From the NCBI GenBank assembly GCA_019459485.1, contig JAIBEZ010000089.1:1-64000 (forward strand): 64,000 nucleotides of DNA, in the 5' to 3' direction. How positions within the stretch are numbered: position 1 is the first letter of the stretch; every line of letters starts with the position of its first letter. The notes under the pieces are model-generated. The model searched no databases and was not told the origin of the DNA. It saw only the letters and a program-made list of their open reading frames with translations. Position numbers and translations under genes: made by a program. Positions 24,400-31,525 of this stretch are shown here, piece after piece. This stretch comes from Prolixibacteraceae bacterium (GTDB taxonomy: Bacteria; Bacteroidota; Bacteroidia; Bacteroidales; Prolixibacteraceae).

Positions 24400-26754
24400 A
24401 TGAAAGTTTGCATTGCTGAAAAACCCAGCGTCGCCAAAGAACTGGCGCAGATAATTGGCGCCAATGGCCGTAGGGACGGCTATTTCGAAGGAAACGGATA
24501 CCAGGTGACCTGGACATTCGGGCATTTGTGTACCCTTAAAGAACCCAACGACTATACCAATCTCTGGAAATCATGGAGTTTGCACCATCTGCCCATGATT
24601 CCCGCTAAATTCGGTATCAAAGTCATCGAAAACGACGGCGTAAAAAAGCAATTCTCGATTATCGAAAAGCTAATGTCAACCGCCGAAGAGGTGATAAACT
24701 GCGGTGATGCGGGCCAGGAAGGGGAACTGATTCAGCGTTGGGTGATGTCGAAAGCAAAATGCACCGCTCCGGTTAAACGGTTGTGGATTTCGTCGCTGAC
24801 AGAAGAAGCCATCCGCGAAGGTTTTCAGAAGCTTCAGCCTGGCGAAAAGTTTGACAATCTGTATGCCGCCGGAAGTGCACGCGCCATTGGCGACTGGCTG
24901 CTCGGAATGAACGCCACCCGTTTATATACCCTGAAATATGGCCAGAACAAACAGGTACTTTCGATTGGTCGGGTTCAAACTCCGACACTTGCCTTGATCG
25001 TGAACCGCCAGAAAGAAATCGACGCATTTAAGCCCGAACCGTATTTCGAAATCAAAACCATTTACCGCGAAACTACATTTTCTGCTGCTTCCGGAAGATT
25101 TCAAAACCGTGAGGATGCCGCGCAGGTATTGGAAGAAATTAGCCATTTCGATCTGGAAATCGGCAAAATCGAAACCAAAAACAGCATCGAGCAACCGTTG
25201 CGCCTGTTCGACCTTACTTCGCTTCAGGTGGATTGCAACCGGAAATACGGAATGAGTGCTGAAGAGACGCTGCGAACAATTCAATCGCTCTACGAAAAAA
25301 AGCTGACTACTTATCCGCGTGTGGATACCACTTACCTTTCCGAAGATATTTACCCAAAAGTTCCCGGCATCCTAAAACAGTTGAAAGGCTACGAAACATT
25401 GACTGCTCCGCTGCTTGACGGAAAACCGATCCGCAAAACGAACAAGGTTTTCGATGATAAAAAGATTACCGATCACCATGCCATTATTCCAACAGGGCAA
25501 ACACGACTTGACCTGAACAAAGAGGAAAAGCAGGTGTTCGACATGGTTACAAAACGGTTTATTTCGGTATTTTATCCTGACTGTAAAGTCTCCAATACCA
25601 CCGTTGAAGCCAAAGTTGGTCTGCACGATTTTAAAGCTACCGGAAAACAGATTTTAGTGCCCGGATGGCGAACTGTTTATATGAACGAGAAAAATCCGGT
25701 TCAGAGCGATGAAAACATACTGCCGATTTTTGCGACCGGAGAACATGGGCCTCACGAACCGGGACTGCTCGAAAAATACACGCAACCTCCTAAATATCTG
25801 ACCGAAGCAACTTTACTCCGTGCCATGGAAACAGCCGGAAAAAGTGTTGACGACGAAGAATTGCGCGAACTGATGAAAGAAAACGGCATTGGCCGCCCAT
25901 CCACCCGCGCCAACATCATCGAAACACTTTTCAGGAGAAAATACGTGAAAAAGGAAGGCAAGCGGTTGGTTGCCACCCAAACCGGAATCGATCTGATTGA
26001 CAGCATTGAAAATGAATTGCTGAAATCGGCTGAACTGACCGGTCAGTGGGAGAAAAAGTTGAGGCTGATTGAATCGGGGAAATACGACGTGGCCAGTTTT
26101 ATGGACGAAATGAAACAAATGGTTGCAGAAGTGGTCGATCAGGTGAAACGATCGCCACGAAAGGTGTTTGCGCTTGCTCCTGAAGAACCGGCAATTCCTG
26201 AGAAGAAGGGAAAAGCTGCGCCTGCCGAACCACAGGAAACGACTTGTCCGGCCTGCAAAAAGGGAACACTCAAAAAAGGTAAAAATGCCTGGGGCTGTTC
26301 GGCCTGGAAAGACGGATGCCGCTTTATTATTCCGTTCGAATTTATGGGAAAGAAACTGACCGACGCTCAGATTAAAAGGTTGGCTGAAAAGGGGAAAACC
26401 ACGCTGATCAAAGGTTTCAAACAGGACGATGATTTGTTGGATGGCTTTCTGGAAATAGGCTCCGACTTCAAAATCGCTTTTTCAGAAGCGGAGCCCGAAA
26501 AGTTAGTTTGCCCATCGTGCAAGATTGGCGAAATCGTGAAAGGAAATACAGCCTGGGGATGCAGCAATTTCAGAGGTGGATGCAAACTTCGCATCCCGTT
26601 TGAAATTCAGGATAAAAAACTGAGCGAAAGCCATGTCAGTCAACTGGTTTTAAAAGGTCAAACACGGCCATTTACCAGCACCGATGGAACCAACAAAATT
26701 TCCGGAATATTCAGGTTTGATGCCAACTATCAGGTTCAATTTCAGGAAAAATAG
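24400..26754 (+). CDS. topB: DNA topoisomerase III
   Basis: 785 residues. A type IA topoisomerase that decatenates DNA and resolves recombination intermediates. N-terminal Toprim domain with AEKPSVAKELA (residues 6-16) and the acidic triad region (CGDAGQEGELIQRW). The active-site Tyr is about residue 305 in TTYPRVDTTYLS. GIGRPSTRANIIETL belongs to the type IA core. The C-terminal 170 residues carry two Cys4-type modules, CPACKKGTLKKG...WGCSAWKDGC and CPSCKIGEIVKG...WGCSNFRGGC, each followed by a repeated 35-residue segment. The ATG at 24400 starts the conserved MKVCIAEKPS; an upstream TTG is rejected. topB paralogues also ride on Bacteroidota conjugative elements, but no such genes surround this one. 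Confidence 0.93.
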   Translation: MKVCIAEKPSVAKELAQIIGANGRRDGYFEGNGYQVTWTFGHLCTLKEPNDYTNLWKSWSLHHLPMIPAKFGIKVIENDGVKKQFSIIEKLMSTAEEVINCGDAGQEGELIQRWVMSKAKCTAPVKRLWISSLTEEAIREGFQKLQPGEKFDNLYAAGSARAIGDWLLGMNATRLYTLKYGQNKQVLSIGRVQTPTLALIVNRQKEIDAFKPEPYFEIKTIYRETTFSAASGRFQNREDAAQVLEEISHFDLEIGKIETKNSIEQPLRLFDLTSLQVDCNRKYGMSAEETLRTIQSLYEKKLTTYPRVDTTYLSEDIYPKVPGILKQLKGYETLTAPLLDGKPIRKTNKVFDDKKITDHHAIIPTGQTRLDLNKEEKQVFDMVTKRFISVFYPDCKVSNTTVEAKVGLHDFKATGKQILVPGWRTVYMNEKNPVQSDENILPIFATGEHGPHEPGLLEKYTQPPKYLTEATLLRAMETAGKSVDDEELRELMKENGIGRPSTRANIIETLFRRKYVKKEGKRLVATQTGIDLIDSIENELLKSAELTGQWEKKLRLIESGKYDVASFMDEMKQMVAEVVDQVKRSPRKVFALAPEEPAIPEKKGKAAPAEPQETTCPACKKGTLKKGKNAWGCSAWKDGCRFIIPFEFMGKKLTDAQIKRLAEKGKTTLIKGFKQDDDLLDGFLEIGSDFKIAFSEAEPEKLVCPSCKIGEIVKGNTAWGCSNFRGGCKLRIPFEIQDKKLSESHVSQLVLKGQTRPFTSTDGTNKISGIFRFDANYQVQFQEK

Positions 26755-26855
26755 AGGAATCAGTCCAATTCCAAATTTTAGATTTTTATACCAAAGTCAA
26801 AACCTTGCTTTGCACGGATGTGTTTCTAATATTTGTACGTATAAATTAATTTCCT

Positions 26856-27110
26856 ATGGATACAAAACTGACATTGAAGCTTGACAAGGATGTAATTGAA
26901 AAAGCCAAAGAATATGCTTCATCCCAAAAGAAAAGTTTGTCTGAAATAATTGAAATTTTTCTGAAATCCTTGGTTAGTCAGGAGAATGAGAATAATGAAG
27001 ATGAAATTCAAATTTCTCCTTTTGTAAAAAGCATGTCCTCAGGGGTTAATATTCCAGCTGATTTGAATTACAAGAAGGAATATACAAACCACATAATTCT
27101 AAAATACTGA
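26856..27110 (+). CDS. DUF6364-type antitoxin (orphan)
   Basis: 84 residues. N-terminal ribbon-helix-helix (KLTLKLDKDVIEKAKEYA then KKSLSEIIEIFLKSL, residues 4-41), followed by an acidic linker and a toxin-binding tail (SPFVKSMSSGVNIPADLNYK). This is the layout of DUF6364 antitoxins that pair with PIN-domain RNases. The expected downstream PIN gene is missing except for a short C-terminal remnant that overlaps the end of this frame, so the antitoxin appears orphaned. It would bind DNA as a dimer and could still repress its own promoter or neutralise a related toxin. Confidence 0.75.
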   Translation: MDTKLTLKLDKDVIEKAKEYASSQKKSLSEIIEIFLKSLVSQENENNEDEIQISPFVKSMSSGVNIPADLNYKKEYTNHIILKY

Positions 27111-27199
27111 TCACCAGAAATGTCAAAGATTTCAGAGAATCGCTGATACCAGTCATGACACCAGATGAATATCTCACGAGTATCAAAAGTGCCAGGTAA
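27101..27199 (+). pseudogene. C-terminal remnant of a PIN-domain toxin
   Basis: In the frame +1 to the antitoxin, about 32 codons read KILITRNVKDFRESLIPVMT and continue PDEYLTSIKSAR to a stop. ITRNVKDF followed by IPVMTPDEYL is the classic last strand and tail of VapC-like PIN toxins. About 100 N-terminal residues, including the first catalytic acids, are absent, and no start codon is available. The coding sequence joins directly to the end of the antitoxin gene, which suggests an internal deletion of the toxin. Confidence 0.75.
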
Positions 27200-27301
27200 A
27201 TCAGTAATAAGTTGTTACGGTCAGAAAATTACCATATAACTTCTTGCTAATTTTCTGCAGATATCCCCATAATTAGGGATTCCTAACCTCCAAAATCAGA
27301 T

Positions 27302-27309
27302 TAACTTTG
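27302..27309 (+). promoter_or_regulatory. -7 box of the His-rich protein and TonB receptor genes
   Basis: TAACTTTG matches TANNTTTG. The ATG follows only four bases later, so transcripts would be leaderless or start inside the first codons (a second ATG is directly adjacent). Confidence 0.5.
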
Positions 27310-27313
27310 CGCC

Positions 27314-27688
27314 ATGATGAAGTTGAATATTCAACATACCGCTAAAAGAGCTATCGCTTATCTGATCCTTGGACTGATGGGATTGCTCATCATTAACAAG
27401 GCTGTCTTTCTGCACAGTCATGTTTTGGCCGACGGAACTGTTATCAGTCATGCGCATCCATACCAGTCAACTGACGATTCGAAGCCTTTTCAGTCGCATC
27501 ATCATACCAAAGCAGCTTTTTTTCTTTTCAACAATATTGAGTTGTTTTTTTATTCATTTCCATTCGGGCTGATATTTTTTATCCCTGATTTAAGAACAAA
27601 AGTATTTATTTCAGGCTTTACCCAAATTGCTCCTGAATACTTTTCAAGTACCCGAAATCGTGCTCCACCGGTAATTCTTTTCAAATAG
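27314..27688 (+). CDS. small His-rich membrane protein beside a TonB receptor
   Basis: 124 residues, no recognised domain. One hydrophobic helix at about 12-32 (AIAYLILGLMGLLIINKA), then a periplasm-facing segment rich in His: HSH at 34-36, SHAH at 45-48, HHH at 62-64. A second hydrophobic stretch spans about 67-90. The spaced His pairs suggest divalent-metal binding (zinc, copper, cobalt or nickel); this is inference. It lies 111 bp upstream of a TonB-dependent receptor on the same strand, and small His-rich proteins with this layout are often found beside such receptors. The pair may form one metal or metallophore uptake unit. Confidence 0.65.
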   Translation: MMKLNIQHTAKRAIAYLILGLMGLLIINKAVFLHSHVLADGTVISHAHPYQSTDDSKPFQSHHHTKAAFFLFNNIELFFYSFPFGLIFFIPDLRTKVFISGFTQIAPEYFSSTRNRAPPVILFK

Positions 27689-27799
27689 CATTTTCTGAAG
27701 TACAGTTCAAAAACCCAAAAAAAAATCAGTTGGCAGGGAGTTCAGCATTCATTTTAAATGATAGAATGCAACTACTATGTCAATACATCAACTAACAAC

Positions 27800-30172
27800 A
27801 TGAACAAAATAATCGTCATGCTGGCAGGACTAATTCTGTCAGTTACTGCCATCAGTTTTGCCCAAAAACCAAAAACCGACGCCAATATTGTTGGCCATGT
27901 TACCAACAATGGCGCTCATTTACCTTATGCCAATATCAGCCTGAAAGGCACAACCATCGGAACTTTAACCGATGAATCCGGGCACTTTCAATTGGTGAAT
28001 TGTCCTCCGGGAACTTATTTTCTGGTAGCGAATAGTCTGGGTTATAAAACCCAGGAAAAACATGTAATTGTTGAATTTGGCAAAACGGTCGAAGTGAAAT
28101 TCAGCCTCGAAGAAGATGCTTTTAATATTTCGGAGGTAATTGTTTCATCGAACCGGAGTGAGCAAAAAAGAACAGATGCTCCGATGATTGTCAACACCAT
28201 TTCTCTCAAGCTTTTCAATACTACACAATCGGCCACATTGGGCGACGGGCTTAACTTTTGCCCCGGTCTGCGGCTCGAAAACAATTGCCAGAACTGCGGT
28301 TTCACACAGGTGCGGATGAATGGAATGGAAGGCCCGTATTCACAAATTCTGATCAACAGCCGTCCCATTTTTAGCGGACTGGCAGGAGTTTACGGACTGG
28401 AACTGATTCCGTCGAACATGATTGAACGTGTGGAAGTGGTTCGGGGTGGTGGTTCTGCACTTTTCGGCGGAAATGCAATTGCCGGAACCATCAATATTAT
28501 CCTGAAAGATCCGATAAATAATTCGTACGAAATTGGCGCCAATACCGGATTAACTGGTGTTGGTCTAAACAATTCAGGAGGTTCGGCAGCCGATTATTCA
28601 GTCAATTTTAATACTTCAATTGTTTCTGATGATCGCAAAACCGGAGTGGCTGTTTACGGTTTTTCGCGCGAACGTAAAATGTTTGATGCCAACAATGATG
28701 GCTTTTCTGAAATTTCGCCCATGAAAAACCTCACCATTGGAACCCGTTTTTTCCATCGGTTCGGGCATCGCAGCAGAGCGACAGTCGATTTTTTTAATAT
28801 TAAAGAAGAACGCGATGGTGGCAACAAACACGATTATCCGCTCCACGAGCGCGATGTGGCCGAAGCTGTTGAACACGACATTAAAACGGTGGCTTTCACT
28901 TACGATCAGTTTTTCCGCGAATACGATATGCTTTCTGTTTTTGCTTCAGGCCAATTCCTGAACCGTGATTCGTATTACGGCGCCAACTATTCGCTGAGCG
29001 ATTACGGAAATTCAAAAGACAAAACCTACAACATGGGAGTGCAGTACAAAGCAATGTTCGGAAACTCAAGCCTTATTGGCGGAATTGAAAATACAGGCGG
29101 CTTTCTAACCGACAAAAAAATGGGTTATCCTGATTATGAAAATGCTGTAATTGTTGATGGCAAAATCGAAACAATCCCACATACAGAAAACACGCTTGTT
29201 GCTGATCAGTCAACAGTTACAACCGGAATGTTCGCGCAGTACGAACTTAAATTCAACAAAACAAAACTGACTGCCGGAGGGCGGTTTGATATGTATAAAA
29301 TTGAAGATTATGCGAAGAGCTCAAATAAAAAAACAGGCAATGTGTTTAGCCCACGTATTAGTTTGATGCAGGAACTGACAAGATCGCTTCAGGCAAGGGC
29401 GAGTTATTCGCAGGGATACAGGGCGCCGCAGATTTTCGATGAAGATTTGCACATCGAGACATCCGGTTCGCGTCAGGTAATTAATGTAAACGATCCGAAC
29501 CTGAAACAGGAAACAAGTCACAGCGTGATGGGTTCGCTCGATTTTAACCAGCTGATTGGCAATGTATATACTTCTTTTTTGCTTGAAGGTTTTTACACCC
29601 GTCTCGACCATCCGTTTGTGAATGAAATTGGTACTCCCGATGAAAACGGAACTGTGCTTTATACCCGCAGAAATGCTGAAGACGGAGCGGCTGTTCAGGG
29701 TATCAACATTGAACTGAAGTTAAAGCCTTTTGTAGATTTCTCCCTGACTTCAGGATTCACCATCCAAACTTCGAGATACGACAATCCGCAGGAATTTAAC
29801 GAACGCCGCTTCTTCAGGACTCCTGATAATTACGGATTCTTTGCTCTGGACTGGGACTTCCTGAAGAATTTCTGTTTGTCGGCAACCGGAAACTATACAG
29901 GTAGAATGCTGGTTCCGTATTTCGGACCTTTAGCTGATCCTGAATTAGGCCAACTGCACCGAACCAATTCGTTTTTCGATTGGGGAACAAAGCTTAGTTA
30001 TACAGTGAAATTAAATGGAGCCAAACTTCAGTTCCTTGGCGGTATTAAGAATGTTTTCAATGCGTATCAGTCTGATTTCGACAGTGGCGCCGATCGCGAC
30101 CCGGCCTACATGTATGGCCCGACACAGCCCAGAACGATTTATTTCGGGATAAAAATTGGGAATATGTTGTAA
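27800..30172 (+). CDS. TonB-dependent outer-membrane receptor
   Basis: 790 residues. Signal peptide (LILSVTAISFAQ), a CarboxypepD_reg-like beta-sandwich (about 29-105; PYANISLKGTTIGTLTDESG), a plug domain (about 125-235; VRMNGMEGPYSQILIN, IERVEVVRGGGSALFGGNAI) and a 22-strand-type barrel to the C terminus. The plug contains an unusual Cys set, C154 and the NCQNC pair at 163/166, which could form a disulfide or bind metal. It lacks a SusD partner, so it is a simple siderophore, cofactor or metal-type receptor rather than a glycan SusC. With the His-rich neighbour I infer metal uptake. The ATG at 27800 precedes the signal peptide. The stop abuts the converging GH29 stop with no gap. Confidence 0.88.
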   Translation: MNKIIVMLAGLILSVTAISFAQKPKTDANIVGHVTNNGAHLPYANISLKGTTIGTLTDESGHFQLVNCPPGTYFLVANSLGYKTQEKHVIVEFGKTVEVKFSLEEDAFNISEVIVSSNRSEQKRTDAPMIVNTISLKLFNTTQSATLGDGLNFCPGLRLENNCQNCGFTQVRMNGMEGPYSQILINSRPIFSGLAGVYGLELIPSNMIERVEVVRGGGSALFGGNAIAGTINIILKDPINNSYEIGANTGLTGVGLNNSGGSAADYSVNFNTSIVSDDRKTGVAVYGFSRERKMFDANNDGFSEISPMKNLTIGTRFFHRFGHRSRATVDFFNIKEERDGGNKHDYPLHERDVAEAVEHDIKTVAFTYDQFFREYDMLSVFASGQFLNRDSYYGANYSLSDYGNSKDKTYNMGVQYKAMFGNSSLIGGIENTGGFLTDKKMGYPDYENAVIVDGKIETIPHTENTLVADQSTVTTGMFAQYELKFNKTKLTAGGRFDMYKIEDYAKSSNKKTGNVFSPRISLMQELTRSLQARASYSQGYRAPQIFDEDLHIETSGSRQVINVNDPNLKQETSHSVMGSLDFNQLIGNVYTSFLLEGFYTRLDHPFVNEIGTPDENGTVLYTRRNAEDGAAVQGINIELKLKPFVDFSLTSGFTIQTSRYDNPQEFNERRFFRTPDNYGFFALDWDFLKNFCLSATGNYTGRMLVPYFGPLADPELGQLHRTNSFFDWGTKLSYTVKLNGAKLQFLGGIKNVFNAYQSDFDSGADRDPAYMYGPTQPRTIYFGIKIGNML

Positions 30173-31507
30173 TTAATTCAACCCGCCATGGCCGCGGTAC
30201 AATTTAATTGGTTTGTCGAGCTTCACTTTTAGCACAGTAACATACTTGTCCAACACGCTTTCTGGAACATCGATATAGACCAATCCGGGAACGGGGCTCC
30301 ACGATATTTTGCCCACAATTTTATGCTGAAGTTTAGCGCCGTTGCCCACCACCTTGATGTCTTCAACTTTGTTCGTCAGCCCTTTGACCATCACTTGTCC
30401 GTGTGTTTTTCCGTGAAGGAAAAGATAAACTGTTGTTGAATCTTTCGTAAGCGTGCTTGGTCCGTAGAAATGGCCTTGCGGCAAACCAGCCACCGTGTTG
30501 AAAATGGCTTCGCCGTGTTTTTTGTTCCAGGCACCCAGCTCTTTAAGAACATGAATCTGTTCCTCGGGAATGGTGCCATCTTCTTTTGGTCCCATGTCGA
30601 GCAGCAAATTGCCACCGTTCGCAACGGCATCAACAAAAATAGTGATCACTTCGTAGGGCGTTTTCCAGTTGTTGTCGTGGTGAAAACCCCAATTGTCGTT
30701 GGTTGTCATGCACAATTCCCACCAGTTGTATTTTGGTTTCGAAACCGGGAAGTTTTGTTCGGGCGTTTCGTAATCGCCGTAGCCCTGAAGTCGGCTGTTG
30801 ATGACGGCGTTCGGGTTGCCTGACAAAATAATCTGACGCACTTTCTGCGATTCCCATTCTTCGGCACTGTGTTCCCAATCGCCATCGAACCACCACAAAT
30901 CGGGCGTAAACAGGCTGTTGATTTCTTTGATCTGTCCCTGGAAGAAATTCCGAAAACGGTTCCAACGCTCGTAATCGTCGGAGATTTTGTATTTCGAGCT
31001 GTCTTTCAGGAAACCCGGATAATCCTTGTCGGTCCAGTCGATTAGTGAAAAATAAGCGCCGCATTTGATGTCGCGTTTGCGCAGTTCCTCGAAGAACGGT
31101 TTAATCATGTCGCGTTTGGCCGGAGTGGCTTTCACGCTGCTCAGGTTGTTCAGTTTGGTGTCGTACATGGCCACGCCGTCGTGGTGTTTGGTAGTAATCA
31201 CCGAATAGCGGGCGCCGCTTTCCTTGATCAGATCGGCCCACATTGCCGGATCGTAATTTTTCAGGGTAAAGCCTTTCAGCTGTTTCATGTAATCGGCATG
31301 ACTGATTTTTTTGTTATAAAAGCTCCACGATTCGTCGATGCCGTCAACGGCGTAAATTCCTGCGTGAATAAAAATGCCCAGCTTGGCATCGGCAAACCAC
31401 TGCATTTTTTCCTGAATTTCTTCCGGCTTGATTTTGGATTGGGAAAATGCGCCCGACGCAAACGATACAAAGAGACTGCAAAGAATAAGTTTCGAAAATC
31501 GGTTCAT
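30173..31507 (-). CDS. GH29 alpha-L-fucosidase
   Basis: 444 residues with a signal peptide (SFASGAFSQ). GH29 (beta/alpha)8 barrel features: MQWFADAKLGIFIHAGIY near residue 35, TTKHHDGVAMYD (105-116), catalytic nucleophile Asp208 in PDLWWFDGDWEH, and NGGNLLLDMGPKEDG near 290-305. A C-terminal beta domain of about 110 residues follows. It releases L-fucose from glycans, periplasmic or surface-attached. It lies 18 bp downstream of the GH78 rhamnosidase on the same strand, so the two form an operon attacking rhamnose- and fucose-containing polysaccharides. Its stop touches that of the converging TonB receptor. Confidence 0.92.
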   Translation of the reverse strand: MNRFSKLILCSLFVSFASGAFSQSKIKPEEIQEKMQWFADAKLGIFIHAGIYAVDGIDESWSFYNKKISHADYMKQLKGFTLKNYDPAMWADLIKESGARYSVITTKHHDGVAMYDTKLNNLSSVKATPAKRDMIKPFFEELRKRDIKCGAYFSLIDWTDKDYPGFLKDSSKYKISDDYERWNRFRNFFQGQIKEINSLFTPDLWWFDGDWEHSAEEWESQKVRQIILSGNPNAVINSRLQGYGDYETPEQNFPVSKPKYNWWELCMTTNDNWGFHHDNNWKTPYEVITIFVDAVANGGNLLLDMGPKEDGTIPEEQIHVLKELGAWNKKHGEAIFNTVAGLPQGHFYGPSTLTKDSTTVYLFLHGKTHGQVMVKGLTNKVEDIKVVGNGAKLQHKIVGKISWSPVPGLVYIDVPESVLDKYVTVLKVKLDKPIKLYRGHGGLN

Positions 31508-31525
31508 TGTTTTATGTTTTTAAAA

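Noticed and set aside
24400-26754. topB as a marker of an integrated conjugative element
   Set aside because: No relaxase, tra genes, integrase or att-like repeats nearby; neighbours are ordinary chromosomal genes.
22434-27199. Genomic island inserted at tRNA-Trp
   Set aside because: The tRNA 3' end is followed directly by its own terminator, and I saw no integrase and no repeated tRNA 3' segment downstream.
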